Shown here in pieces: positions 41,425 through 50,916 of a stretch of 64,000 nucleotides of DNA. Position 1 is the first letter of the stretch, and each line of letters starts with the position of its first letter. The notes under the pieces were generated by a model that was given only the letters and a program-made list of their open reading frames with translations, was not told where the DNA came from and did no database searches. This DNA comes from Candidatus Eisenbergiella intestinipullorum (GTDB lineage Bacteria > Bacillota > Clostridia > Lachnospirales > Lachnospiraceae), in assembly GCA_019119815.1 (NCBI GenBank), contig DWWH01000034.1:1-64000 (forward strand), written 5' to 3'. The position numbers were made by a program, and so were the translations under genes.

Positions 41425-42288
41425 ATGGAAACCGTAAAATTGAGCAACGGCGTGGAAATGCCGATGGAGGGCTTTGGGGTTTTCCAGATCCCGGAGGAGA
41501 GCTGCGAACAGGCGGTGAAGGACGCCGTTTCGTCAGGTTACCGTCTGATCGATACCGCCAGCTCCTATCAAAATGAAAAGGCCGTGGGCCGTGCCATTGC
41601 CGCCTGTGGCGTTCCCCGTGAGGAATTATTCATCACCACAAAGGCTTATATCCAGCAGATGGGATATGAAAATACCATGGCTGCGTTTCAGGAATCCCTG
41701 GACAACCTGGGGCTTACTTACCTGGATCTTTATCTGATCCACATGCCGTTCGGGGATTATTACGGCTCCTGGCGGGCATTGGAAGAGCTGTACCGGGAGG
41801 GGAAAATCCGTGCTGTCGGCGTATGTAATTTTCTGCCGGACCGGCTGCTGGATCTCTGTTACAACGCGAAGATCCTGCCCCAGATCAATCAGATTGAACG
41901 GCATCCCCACTATCAGCGGCCGGAGGAGCTGTCCCTGATGCGGGAGTGGAAGGTGCAGCCGGAGGCGTGGGCTCCTTTTGCAGAGGGCCTGAATGGGATG
42001 TTCACCGAGCCTGTGCTGATTGAGATCGCGGATAAGTATGGAAAGACGCCGGCACAGGTGATCCTGCGCTGGAATGTGCAGCAGGGAGTGATTGTGATTC
42101 CCAAATCTGTCCACAAAGAGCGGATGGAGGAAAACCTGGGTATCTGGGACTTTTCGCTGGATAAAGACGACATGGAGAAGATCGCCTCTCTGGACACAGG
42201 CTGTCCGTCCATGCTGGATACCAGAAAGATCAGCGAAGTGAAGCGGGTCTATGATTATCTGAACAATCCAGTGCTGACCAGTTTATAA
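41425..42288 (+). CDS. Aldo/keto reductase, 2,5-diketogluconate reductase-like
   Basis: 287 residues. Catalytic Asp and Tyr appear in YRLIDTASSYQNE, Lys in LFITTKAYI, and His in LYLIHMPFGDYY; the cofactor end is VIVIPKSVHKERMEENLGIW. This is the short AKR type (AKR5 group). The preceding 100-bp gap has a hairpin (ATGGGTG/CACCCAT, about 41357-41390) before AAAGGAGG. It belongs to the same redox cluster; substrate not predictable. Confidence 0.9.
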   Translation: METVKLSNGVEMPMEGFGVFQIPEESCEQAVKDAVSSGYRLIDTASSYQNEKAVGRAIAACGVPREELFITTKAYIQQMGYENTMAAFQESLDNLGLTYLDLYLIHMPFGDYYGSWRALEELYREGKIRAVGVCNFLPDRLLDLCYNAKILPQINQIERHPHYQRPEELSLMREWKVQPEAWAPFAEGLNGMFTEPVLIEIADKYGKTPAQVILRWNVQQGVIVIPKSVHKERMEENLGIWDFSLDKDDMEKIASLDTGCPSMLDTRKISEVKRVYDYLNNPVLTSL

Positions 42289-42316
42289 GTGGGAATTCTG
42301 ACTTTGGAGGAGGCCG

Positions 42317-43722
42317 ATGGATAATAAACGCAGAAAACGATATGGCAGATCCGGATTCCTGATGGCTCTGCTGACGGCGGCATTGTCAGCAGGGTGCGGA
42401 CATGCTTCTGATACCGACAGAACAGAGGCGGTTTCTGTGATATTGGAGACCGGTCAGGAAGCAGCAGCTCATGATCTGCTACAGGGGACGGATGCGGAAG
42501 GAACAGAGGCAACAGAAGCAGGAACGGCAGAAGAAGAGGGAACGGCAGAAGAGGCGGAGAAAATGGCTGTGATAACGGGAAGAGTTTCCGGTGGAGAAGC
42601 GCTGACGGAGGCCCAGAGAGAACCGTTGACCGCGTTTATGGATGCTTTTTACCGAAGCATGGCAGAACTGGAGCCGGAGGACTGCGGCAGTCTGTTTACG
42701 GAAGATGAAGTTCATGCGGAATTCCGGGCCAGGGTTCCCGGAACATCCTGGACGGCGGTGACGCGGAACAGGGACCAGGCCGGGCTTCATGAGGCGGTCT
42801 GGGAAATGATGGCCGGTATTCGCAGGGCGTCAGGGCTGAATCCCGGGATCCTGTCCTGCAACTATACGCTGGACTGTCAGGAGATCCGGGAGTTGGAGGA
42901 TGGGTGCGTTCAGATTGAGGCGATGGAGTATGCGGATATGCGTTTTGCCCATACTGCCGACACGGTGAGTTCTGTAACGGGGCTCTGGCATTCTTTCGTA
43001 ATAAAGGAGATGGACGGCAGATGGCTGCTGACACACCATGCGGCCTATGATTCCGCTTATTTTCCTTTTATCCGCTGGGAAAATTCCGGAACGGGAGGAA
43101 GTGCGGGAGGCATTTCCGGGGAGGAGGTCCGGCATCTGGCCCGGGAACAGATCCTCCGGGCGGAGGAAGCCATACGGAGCCGCAGAGAGGCTTCTTTTTC
43201 CACGGAAGCGCCGGAAGGTTCCCCTATCCCTCAGCCGACCACGCCTATGACAGAGAGGCAGCGGCGGCATACGCGAGAGCGTGGGCCGGAGAGAGAAATC
43301 CCCGGTGGCATGCCTATGACGGGGCCGGTGGAAACTGTATGAATTATGTGTCCCAGTGTCTTTATGCCGCAGGGATCCCCATGGACCCTTCCGGAGGATG
43401 GTACTGGTATTCAGATGCGGACAGAGCGCCTGCCTGGACCGGAGTATCCGCGTTCCGCCGGTACGCGCTGGAGAACGGCGGCTATGGGCTGTGCGCGGCA
43501 GAGGCATCCTATGATTCCGGTGAAACGGGGGACGTGATTCTGATGTATTCGGATGAAAGATACAATCACGCTGTGATCATTACAGAACCCGTATATGACA
43601 GCGAGGGGGAGATCATCGATTATCTCATCTGCTCCAATACGGGAAATTACCGGGATTTTCCGGCCGCCGCCTATACCTGCCAGAAACAGGAACTGGTGAA
43701 GATTCTGGGGTGGAATGAGTGA
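42317..43722 (+). pseudogene. Lipoprotein with Amidase_6 domain, frameshifted
   Basis: The first frame (42317-43342) gives a lipoprotein signal (LMALLTAALSAGC), a Glu/Ala/Thr-rich linker, and a conserved extracellular domain. Near 43215-43225 a one-base deletion breaks it; in the -1 frame the text resumes as FPYPSADHAYDREAAAAYAR, and the amidase-like core follows (HAYDGAGGNCMNYVSQCLYA with the catalytic Cys, YNHAVIITEP with the His, SNTGNYRDFP), ending at 43722. Amidase_6 domains are thought to act on cell-wall peptides. It may be a pseudogene or an assembly error. It interrupts the run of redox genes. Confidence 0.8.
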
Positions 43723-43758
43723 CCTCCTGAGTGGCCCCTTATGCCCTTTGCCCGTTGG

Positions 43759-45487
43759 CCTCTGGCTAATTGAAAAGTTAAATGCAACATAGTCTGTTGC
43801 ACTTAGAATTACATGAAATAAGAACTATGAGGTTGCATCTGTAACTTCATGGTTCCTTTTTATGCCATCTTCCGGTATAGTGGTTCCTGTTCTGCCTTCG
43901 GATTGGAGGTACCTATGAGCAGGAAACACCTTACCTATGATGACAGACTGGCGATTCAGGCAGGGCCCCAGCAGGGCCTTAAGGTGGCCCAGATTGCCAG
44001 AAACATCGGCAAAGACCGTGCTACCGTTGGCAGGGAGATCAAAGCCCACCGGAGGCTGGTCTCCACTTCCAATGGCAACAACTGTATCCACCATAAGACC
44101 TGTACCAGGATCCCGGACTGCCGCTCCGGCTGTTTCCGGGGAAAGCACCAGTGCCAGACTGCCTGCGGAGGATGCCAGGAGGGCTGCCCGGAGTACCGGG
44201 AGGAGTTCTGTTCCGACTATGAGAGGTCTCCCTTTGTCTGCAATCCCTGTGACCACAGGCTCCGCTGCCGGCTGCGCCGTATGCTTTATGATGCGAAGTA
44301 TGCCCAGGAACAATACGAGAAGACTCTTTCGGAGTCACGCAGAGGGATCTCTCTTACGGAACAGGAACTGAACCGGATCAATGACACCATTTCTCCTTTG
44401 CTGAAGAAAGGACAATCCCTGCCGGCCATCTGTGAACGGTACCGGGATGAACTGCCGGTCACGGACCGCACCATATACTCCTATATAGACGCAGGCCTGC
44501 TGGATGCCAGAAATATCGACCTGCGCCGCAAGCTGAGGAGGCCGGAGAGGAAGAAAAGCGGCCCGGTGCTCCGGGTGGACCGGAAATGCCATATGGGGCG
44601 GACGTATGAGGACTATCAGGCCTATATGGCCCAAAATCCGGACGCTTTGGTGAGCCAGATGGACAGTGTGGTAATCCATAAAGGAGGGCAGGTGATCCTG
44701 ACGGTTCTTCTGACCAGCTGTGATCTGCAGCTGATGTTCCTGCGGGAGAGGAATACGGCGGCAAGCGTGACGGAGATCTTCCGCAAGCTGCGTCACAGGC
44801 TTGGGGAAACGTACTTCTCCATGCTGTTTCAGGTGATCCTGACTGACCGGGGAAGTGAGTTTAGCGACCCGATGAAGATCGAAGCGGACCCGGAAACCGG
44901 AGAGATCCAGTGCCGGGTATTTTACTGCGACCCCATGAACAGCAATCAGAAAAGCAACTGTGAACGCAACCATGAACTGATCCGGTATGTGATCCCGAAA
45001 AATCAGGCGAAAGAGTGCTACACGAAAGAAGAAATCCGGGAAATGATGAATCATATCAATTCCTATCCAAGAAAAAAATGGAATGGACAGGCTCCCATCG
45101 ATCTGTTTGTGAAGATTTACGGCCAGGAAGCCGCAGAGCGGCTTGACCTTGAGAAGATCCCGCCCGATTCCATTCATTTGACACCGGCTTTATTTAAGAA
45201 GTAAGCCGAAAAAACAGATAGGAAGGCAGAACAAAGAAAACCTGAAAAAACCATTCAAACGGGGTGCATTTACAACTTCGCCAAAAGAAAAAAATGCAGT
45301 CCGGACTTTGTGCTGCCCTCATATACGGGATTTTACACGGAACAGGGACAAAAAGCAACAGATCCTTTGGAAAAACAGGTCAAAATCGTTGCATTTACCT
45401 GTGTCATAGTGCAGTTACAACTTCATAAAATTTCCAATGTGCACTTACAATTTCAATGTTGCAGTAAGAATTTCAATTAACCACTGG
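43759..45487 (+). mobile_element. IS30-type insertion sequence
   Basis: Left end CCTCTGGCTAATTGAAA (43759-43775) matches the inverted right end CCAGTGGTTAATTGAAA (45471-45487) at 14 of 17 positions. Inside lie several subterminal copies of a TGCA-NTTACAAYTTCA-like motif, four on the right (from about 45265 to 45479) and at least two on the left (43797-43850). The single gene encodes a DDE transposase. No clear target duplication is seen. A deleted relative lies at 38670-38866. It separates the CMD/AKR genes from the cupin/AKR genes. Confidence 0.85.
43915..45204 (+). CDS. IS30-family transposase
   Basis: 429 residues. N-terminal HTH KHLTYDDRLAIQAGPQQGLK and VAQIARNIGKDRATVGREIK, then a Cys-rich region (CRSGCFRGKHQCQTACGGC; CNPCDHRLRC) that probably binds zinc, and a DDE catalytic core: Asp in SQMDSVVI, Asp in ILTDRGSEF and Glu in SNCERNHELIRYVIPK. 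The start follows GGAGGT at 43905. The protein appears complete, so the element may be active. Confidence 0.92.
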   Translation: MSRKHLTYDDRLAIQAGPQQGLKVAQIARNIGKDRATVGREIKAHRRLVSTSNGNNCIHHKTCTRIPDCRSGCFRGKHQCQTACGGCQEGCPEYREEFCSDYERSPFVCNPCDHRLRCRLRRMLYDAKYAQEQYEKTLSESRRGISLTEQELNRINDTISPLLKKGQSLPAICERYRDELPVTDRTIYSYIDAGLLDARNIDLRRKLRRPERKKSGPVLRVDRKCHMGRTYEDYQAYMAQNPDALVSQMDSVVIHKGGQVILTVLLTSCDLQLMFLRERNTAASVTEIFRKLRHRLGETYFSMLFQVILTDRGSEFSDPMKIEADPETGEIQCRVFYCDPMNSNQKSNCERNHELIRYVIPKNQAKECYTKEEIREMMNHINSYPRKKWNGQAPIDLFVKIYGQEAAERLDLEKIPPDSIHLTPALFKK

Positions 45488-45625
45488 ATCAACAGCCTGT
45501 TTCAAATATAGGCAAAAAGAATGGATAACGATAAAAAGCAGGTATTTTACAGGAAACCACGTCATCCGCTATCATTTTTCTCAGAAGGCGGGAAACGCAT
45601 GGAACAGAAAATGGAGGAAAATACA

Positions 45626-46063
45626 ATGAGAATCAGTGATGAAAAGATGTTTGAAAAGGAAAACGTGTTCGGCCTCGGACAGCCCAACAGCGCCTACGCG
45701 CAGTATTTTATCGGAAACTCCTATCTGAACCCGCTGACGAAGGCGGGAAGCTGCCCGGTGTTTCTGGCGAATGTGACTTTCGAACCGGGATGCCGGAACA
45801 ACTGGCATATCCACCACGCGAAAAAGGGCGGCGGACAGCTGCTGATCTGCACGGCGGGAGAGGGATGGTATCAGGAAGAAGGGAAAGAGGCGGTGAGCCT
45901 GACTCCCGGAACGGTGATCACGATCCCGGCCAATGTGAAGCACTGGCATGGAGCCAAAAAGGACAGCTGGTTTTCCCATATCGCGGTGGAGGTGCCGGGA
46001 GAAGAGACCGCAAATGAATGGCTGGAAGCGGTGAGCGACGAAGTCTATCAGGGACTGGAGTAA
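45626..46063 (+). CDS. Cupin-domain protein
   Basis: 145 residues, one cupin barrel: metal-binding motif 1 NNWHIHHAKKGGGQLLICTA and motif 2 PANVKHWHGAKKDSWFSHIA, which carry the usual His residues. The ATG at 45626 has GGAGG 7 bases upstream; the frame is open further up to 45521, across the IS end. Proteins of this type often accompany CMD proteins and aldo/keto reductases, and here the next reductase starts 26 bases downstream. Catalytic role unknown. Confidence 0.85.
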   Translation: MRISDEKMFEKENVFGLGQPNSAYAQYFIGNSYLNPLTKAGSCPVFLANVTFEPGCRNNWHIHHAKKGGGQLLICTAGEGWYQEEGKEAVSLTPGTVITIPANVKHWHGAKKDSWFSHIAVEVPGEETANEWLEAVSDEVYQGLE

Positions 46064-46089
46064 ACAGAGCGGACAGGAGGAAGGAAGAA

Positions 46090-47136
46090 ATGCAGTATAC
46101 CAGACTGGGAAATTCGGATCTGAACGTTTCCCGCATCTGTATGGGATGCATGGGATTTGGAGATGCCCAAAACGGCCAGCACAGCTGGACCATCGACGAG
46201 GAGCATTCCCGGGAGATTATCCGGCGGGGGCTGGAGCTTGGCGTAAACTTTTTCGATACGGCCATCGGCTATCAGAGCGGCACCAGCGAGCAGTATCTCG
46301 GACGGGCGCTGCGGGATTTTGCGGAAAGAGACAGGGTAGTGGTGGCGACCAAATTTCTGCCCAGGACACCGGAGGAGATCGAAGCGGGCGTCAGCGGACA
46401 GCAGCACATCGAGCGGATGATCAACACCAGCCTGAAAAATCTGGGTATGGATCATGTGGATCTCTATATCTATCATATGTGGGATTATGAGACCCCGCTT
46501 TATGACATCATGGACGGGCTGAACCGGGTGGTTCAGGCCGGAAAGGCCAGATATATCGGCATTTCCAACTGCTTTGCGTATCAGCTTGCGAAGGCGAACG
46601 CGCTGGCGGAGAAGGAAGGCTTTGCGAAATTCATTTCGATCCAGGGACATTACAATCTGATCTTCCGGGAGGAGGAGCGGGAGATGGCAAAGCTCTGCGC
46701 GGAGGACAACATTGCCATGACGCCCTACAGCGCGCTGGCGGGCGGACGCCTGTCCAGACATCCGGGCGAGACCACCAGACGTATGGAAGAGGACAGCTAC
46801 GCAAAATTCAAATACGATGCCACAGAAGAACAGGATAGTGTCATTATACGCAGGGTGGCGGAACTTGCGGAAAAGCATCATGTCTCCATGACGGAGGTTT
46901 CCCTGGCATGGCTTTTGACAAAGGTAACGGCTCCGATCGTGGGAGCCACGAAGCTGCACCATGTGGAAGGCGCGGCGAAAGCCATTGACCTCACGCTGAG
47001 CCCGGAGGAAATCACTTACCTGGAAGAGAAATACGTTCCCCACAGGCTGGTCGGCGTGATGGCGCAGAATACACCGGCAGCTGCGAAGGAAAAGCATGTC
47101 TGGTCTACAGGCAGCCAGCAGATCGAAAAGGCCTGA
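46090..47136 (+). CDS. Aldo/keto reductase, YghZ/L-glyceraldehyde-3-phosphate reductase-like
   Basis: 348 residues. Asp and Tyr of the catalytic set in NFFDTAIGYQSG, Lys in VVATKFLPRT, and His in LYIYHMWDYE. The opening MQYTRLGNSDLNVSRICMG and the C-terminal end (LTLSPEEITYLEEKYVPHRL) fit the larger AKR subgroup. AGGAGG precedes the ATG at 46090. A conserved C-terminal tail beyond residue 330 is short here. Substrate unknown. Confidence 0.9.
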   Translation: MQYTRLGNSDLNVSRICMGCMGFGDAQNGQHSWTIDEEHSREIIRRGLELGVNFFDTAIGYQSGTSEQYLGRALRDFAERDRVVVATKFLPRTPEEIEAGVSGQQHIERMINTSLKNLGMDHVDLYIYHMWDYETPLYDIMDGLNRVVQAGKARYIGISNCFAYQLAKANALAEKEGFAKFISIQGHYNLIFREEEREMAKLCAEDNIAMTPYSALAGGRLSRHPGETTRRMEEDSYAKFKYDATEEQDSVIIRRVAELAEKHHVSMTEVSLAWLLTKVTAPIVGATKLHHVEGAAKAIDLTLSPEEITYLEEKYVPHRLVGVMAQNTPAAAKEKHVWSTGSQQIEKA

Positions 47137-47191
47137 AAACAGAGGAAGGCTGCAGAATGTCCTCCGAAAATCGGATACGGGAGAGAGGCAG

Positions 47192-48091
47192 ATGGAAATA
47201 TTACAGAGGGAATTGATTTATATCTGGTATTATTTTTCGGTCCAGCTGGAGCAGATCCTGGGCTACTGGATCCTGGGCATGCTCATCGGATCGGCGTTTT
47301 CCGTATTCGCGAAGGATGGAATCCACCGGGCCTTCCGCTCCCTTCAGGGGAAACGGCTCGGTGTATTGGGGATCGCGGCGGCCTCTGCCCTGGGGATTGC
47401 CTCTCCCCTGTGCATGTACGGCACCATTCCCATCGCGGCTTCTTTTTCCAGAAGCGGCATGCGGGACGACTGGCTGGCGGCGTTTATGATGTCGTCGATC
47501 CTTCTGAATCCGCAGCTTATCGTTTACAGCGCGGCGCTTGGCGGGACAGTGCTTGCGGTGCGGATCATTTCCTGCTTCCTGTGCGGGATTGCCGCCGGAC
47601 TGACGCTTCTTTTCTTCTGCAGGGAAAAGCCCTTCTTTGATTTTTCCGGCTTTGAGGAACGGGAGAGCAGGGATACGGATCCGAATCTGCTGTTCCGGTA
47701 TCTGAAAAATCTCCTGCGGAATGTGAAAGCGACGGGCGCATGGTTTTTCCTGGGAGTCCTGCTCTCCGCTCTGTTCCAGCGATACGTGCCGGCGGACGTG
47801 ATGACGGCGCTCTCCGGCGGAAACGAGGCGTTTGGAGTCCTGATGGCGGCGACCATCGGCGTGCCGCTGTATGCCTGCGGAGGCGGGACCATCCCTCTTT
47901 TGCAGCAATGGCTGCTGGACGGAATGAGCATCGGAAGCGCCGCTTCCTTTATGATCACCGGACCGGCCACAAAGATCACAAACCTGGGTGCGCTGAAGAT
48001 CGTGCTTGGAATGCGTCGGTTCCTTTTGTACCTGGCTTATGTGATGCTCTTTTCCCTGGCGGCGGGACTGGCGGTGAATCTGCTGATATAG
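47192..48091 (+). CDS. DUF318/YraQ-type permease
   Basis: 299 residues and eight or so membrane segments in two repeats, each with a signature loop: ASPLCMYGTIPIAAS in the first half and PLYACGGGTIPLLQQWLLDG in the second. The ArsP-like permease family (PF03773) includes methyl-arsenite exporters, but most members are uncharacterised. A soluble insert near residues 150-180 (SGFEERESRDTDPN) lies between the halves. The start at 47192 uses GAGAGG. Confidence 0.85.
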   Translation: MEILQRELIYIWYYFSVQLEQILGYWILGMLIGSAFSVFAKDGIHRAFRSLQGKRLGVLGIAAASALGIASPLCMYGTIPIAASFSRSGMRDDWLAAFMMSSILLNPQLIVYSAALGGTVLAVRIISCFLCGIAAGLTLLFFCREKPFFDFSGFEERESRDTDPNLLFRYLKNLLRNVKATGAWFFLGVLLSALFQRYVPADVMTALSGGNEAFGVLMAATIGVPLYACGGGTIPLLQQWLLDGMSIGSAASFMITGPATKITNLGALKIVLGMRRFLLYLAYVMLFSLAAGLAVNLLI

Positions 48092-48125
48092 ACCGGAAAG
48101 AGCGAAAATGGAGAGGAGGCAGAAT

Positions 48126-49301
48126 ATGTTCTGGAAAAAAGCGATGGCGCTGACGCTGACGGCCATGCTGGCCTTTCCTCTGGCGGCATGCGCTGGGCAG
48201 CAGGGAAGCCCTTTTGCAGCCTCAGAAGAAAGCGTAACAGCCGGAGAGGAAATGCCGGCTCCCGCCACGGAAAATGGCGGTGCGGAAGAAACCGCGGAAG
48301 GAGAGAACGGCGATATCCTTGTGGCTTACTTTTCCTGGGCGGATAACGCGGTCCTGGCTGAGGATGTGGACGCCGTCACGTCGCCCAGCGTGATCCCGCC
48401 GGGTAATGTGCAGCAGCTCGCGGGCTGGGTGCAGGAAGAAACCGGAGGCAACCTGTTTTCCATCCGGGTAACAGACCCCTATCCCTCCGACTGGGACGCC
48501 TGCCTGGACAGAGCCAACGAGGAACGGGGAGCGGACGCCCGTCCGGAGCTTTTGGAAAACGTGGAAAACCTGGAGCGGTATGATACGGTTTTTCTGGGCT
48601 ATCCCAACTGGTGGTACGGTGTTCCCATGGCGCTTCTGTCATTCCTGGAACAGAACGATCTGGCCGGAAAACAGGTTTATCTGTTCTGTTCCCATGGAAC
48701 CGGAGGCCTTGCCAACAGCGTGGAGCTCATTACGGAGGCTGCCCCCGCGGCGGAGATTTCCGATCATATTTTTGACTGCTACGAGGAGGAAGCCGCCTCT
48801 TCGGAGGAGGACATCCGCAGATGGGTAAAGGAGCTTGGATTTTCGGCAGAGGATGCTGCGGCGCAGACGGACGCAGGGCAGGAGGCAGAACAGATGACGG
48901 CAGAACAGCAGAAAGGAGCAGCGATGTGGACAGAACAGGATACTTCCAGACAGATCGCGGTGCAGTCCGGAGACAACAGGGTCGTTTACGGGCTGAACGA
49001 CAGCGCCGCGGCGGATTCGCTTTATGAACAGCTTCCGCTCACCATTGAAGTGGAGGACTATGGCGCCAATGAAAAGATTTTTTATCCACCGCAGGAATTG
49101 AATACGGAAAATTCTCCGCTGGCAGAGGATGGGGCCGGTACCCTGGCCTACTACGCTCCCTGGGGAGATGTGGTGATGTTTTACGCGGATTACAGGGAAA
49201 ATCCGTCCCTGTTTGAGCTTGGACAGGTGATTTCCGGCGGCGATCTTGTCAGCGGACTGAGCGGAACCGTTACGATCACCGCTGTGGAACAGGAAGAATG
49301 A
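48126..49301 (+). CDS. Lipoprotein with flavodoxin and cyclophilin-like domains
   Basis: 391 residues. A lipobox signal (LTAMLAFPLAACA), then an acidic linker, a flavodoxin domain at about 65-245 (ILVAYFSWADN at the phosphate loop, VFLGYPNWWYGVPMALLSFL, FCSHGTGG), and a cyclophilin-like domain from about 280 to the end (RVVYGLNDSAAADSLYEQLP; GDVVMFYADYRENPSLFELG). The combination places an FMN protein outside the cytoplasm, which suggests extracellular electron transfer or quinone reduction. It follows the permease by 34 bases. A good terminator follows. Confidence 0.85.
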   Translation: MFWKKAMALTLTAMLAFPLAACAGQQGSPFAASEESVTAGEEMPAPATENGGAEETAEGENGDILVAYFSWADNAVLAEDVDAVTSPSVIPPGNVQQLAGWVQEETGGNLFSIRVTDPYPSDWDACLDRANEERGADARPELLENVENLERYDTVFLGYPNWWYGVPMALLSFLEQNDLAGKQVYLFCSHGTGGLANSVELITEAAPAAEISDHIFDCYEEEAASSEEDIRRWVKELGFSAEDAAAQTDAGQEAEQMTAEQQKGAAMWTEQDTSRQIAVQSGDNRVVYGLNDSAAADSLYEQLPLTIEVEDYGANEKIFYPPQELNTENSPLAEDGAGTLAYYAPWGDVVMFYADYRENPSLFELGQVISGGDLVSGLSGTVTITAVEQEE

Positions 49302-49333
49302 AAGAGCCGGACGGATGTGTGTCTGTCAGGAAC

Positions 49334-49381
49334 AGGAGCGAAGGAGATCCCTGTCGGAATGGGACTTCTCGCTCCTTTTTT
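49334..49381 (+). terminator. Rho-independent terminator of the redox cluster
   Basis: AGGAGCGA (49334) pairs with TCGCTCCT (about 49368-49375) across a loop with minor pairing, followed by TTTTTTAT. Confidence 0.8.
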
Positions 49382-49433
49382 ATTGACACGGATATATTTG
49401 TGCGATTCAAAGGCTTATTATGCGAGGCGGAAA

Positions 49434-49544
49434 ATGCTGAAAATATTGATATTGATTCTTACATTGCTACTTGCAGTCCCCTGCATTCTGATGCTGAGCA
49501 TCCTTACCATACTCTACATCAGTCTGGTGAAAGAGAGAAAATAA
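49434..49544 (+). CDS. Possible 36-residue membrane peptide
   Basis: ATG at 49434 with GAGG about 7 bases upstream opens a frame for one hydrophobic helix (KILILILTLLLAVPCILMLS) and a basic tail VKERK. It follows the terminator, and TTGACA at 49383-49388 could be part of its promoter. Directly after it, 49531-49672 is open in another frame (ENPQYLDVLEERAERFVRDP, ending ILSI) without a start, and looks like the remnant of an unrecognised gene. Confidence 0.4.
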   Translation: MLKILILILTLLLAVPCILMLSILTILYISLVKERK

Positions 49545-49698
49545 TGAAAACCCGCAGTATCTGGATGTGCTGGAGGAGCGGGCCGAACGTTTCGTGCGGG
49601 ATCCGGCGCGCATCCGAAAGACCGTGCTTCACGATAAGAGAAAGAATTATGACACCTGTATTTTGAGCATATAAATCAGCCGTCCGCGAGGCGGCGGA

Positions 49699-50679
49699 AT
49701 GGAGAATAAAATGGAAAGAAACTGGCCTGATGTAAAAGTACCTGCCGAATGGGAGAAAAAGGATATCTATAAACCGGTTTTCCTGAACCGGTACGGATAT
49801 TATGAGCTTCGCAGGCAGAATACGCCCGAAGAAAGAGGCAGGAATTTTGAAGAAAATTATTTTCAGAATTATGCGGGGCAGACCTATGCGAAGGAGTATC
49901 CGAAGAGTGAGCTTGCCTTTATCCGGAACAAAATGGAAGAACGGGAGCTGGTGATCCGGGAGAATCTGAAAAAAACAGGGAAAAACCCGGAAGAAGGATA
50001 TGCCCTTCTGGATATTGGCTGCGGGGAAGGATTTCTTCTGAAGCATTTTCATGACAGAAGAGTACGGGTAAAGGGAATTGATTTCGGAGTATATGCTCTG
50101 GAGCATTTCCATCCGGAACTGCTTCCCTGCTTTAAACAGGGAGATATGATGAAGCTGCTTCCGCGGATGGTGGCACGCGGAGAGGCCTACGATGTGGTGA
50201 ACGCGGACCGGGTGCTGGATATGGTGCCGGACGCCGGAGAGAGCGTGGAGCGGATGAAGGAAGTGATGAAGCCGGATTCCATCCTGGTGATCAAGGTGGC
50301 CAACAATTATTCCAACCTCCAGAGGATGCTGCTGGCAGACGGGGAGATGAAGGAGGAGTACTGGCTGGATGATCCGGACCATACGGGATATTTCAACCGG
50401 GAGGGGCTGATCGCCCTGATGGAGGATCATGGGCTGGAATGCCTGGATTTTTACGGGGATACCTTTGTGGATCTGCAGCTTCTGAATCCGTATTCCAATT
50501 ATTATGAAAAGCCGGAGACAGGCCATGCGGCGCACAGAACGGCGGTGCGGATGGAGAATCTTCTGCATGAGATTTCTCCGGAGCGGACGGTGGAGGTATA
50601 CCGCCTGCTGGGAGAGATGGGGTTCGGACGGGAGATCGTGGGGATATTCCGAAAAAAGCCTGCGGAAAGTTTCAGCTGA
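49699..50679 (+). CDS. Class I SAM-dependent methyltransferase
   Basis: 326 residues. Motif I LLDIGCGEGFLLK (about residue 97), the acidic loop VKGIDFGVYAL and a later post-I DVVNADRVLDMVPD support SAM binding. The N-terminal ~85 residues are Arg/Glu-rich and may be a substrate or partner domain. Start at 49699 has GAGG upstream; ATG at 49711 has GGAG and is a close alternative. Its substrate cannot be told. It stands alone, with the MITE copy B about 100 bases after its stop. Confidence 0.85.
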   Translation: MENKMERNWPDVKVPAEWEKKDIYKPVFLNRYGYYELRRQNTPEERGRNFEENYFQNYAGQTYAKEYPKSELAFIRNKMEERELVIRENLKKTGKNPEEGYALLDIGCGEGFLLKHFHDRRVRVKGIDFGVYALEHFHPELLPCFKQGDMMKLLPRMVARGEAYDVVNADRVLDMVPDAGESVERMKEVMKPDSILVIKVANNYSNLQRMLLADGEMKEEYWLDDPDHTGYFNREGLIALMEDHGLECLDFYGDTFVDLQLLNPYSNYYEKPETGHAAHRTAVRMENLLHEISPERTVEVYRLLGEMGFGREIVGIFRKKPAESFS

Positions 50680-50781
50680 GAAAAAAGAGCACGGTGTACA
50701 TGTTTGCAGCCCGTTAAGGTCAGTGCCTGTGGGGCTTTCCGCAGCCCTTCAGCCTGTCAGGGCTCACGCAACCAGATGGTT

Positions 50782-50916
50782 GTTACTGCTCAGCCAGGTC
50801 TGCGCATTCCCTGCGCAGACCGTACGAAAACAGACCGGCTGGAAGCATCCGGCCTGGCGCGAAGCGCTTGGAATGGCCGAATGCCGTTACAGCACGGCCG
50901 AAGGCTGAGCTGTAAC
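50782..50916. mobile_element. 135-bp MITE, copy B, with 8-bp target duplication
   Basis: Same length and interior as copy A at 37401-37535, with about seven differences. Ends are GTTACTGCTCAGCC and GGCTGAGCTGTAAC. It is flanked by AGATGGTT at 50774-50781 and 50917-50924, a target duplication of different sequence from that of copy A. Confidence 0.88.

Noticed and set aside
43741..43766. Target-site duplication of the IS30-type element
   Set aside because: The bases outside the left and right ends do not match at any length above two, so no duplication is claimed.
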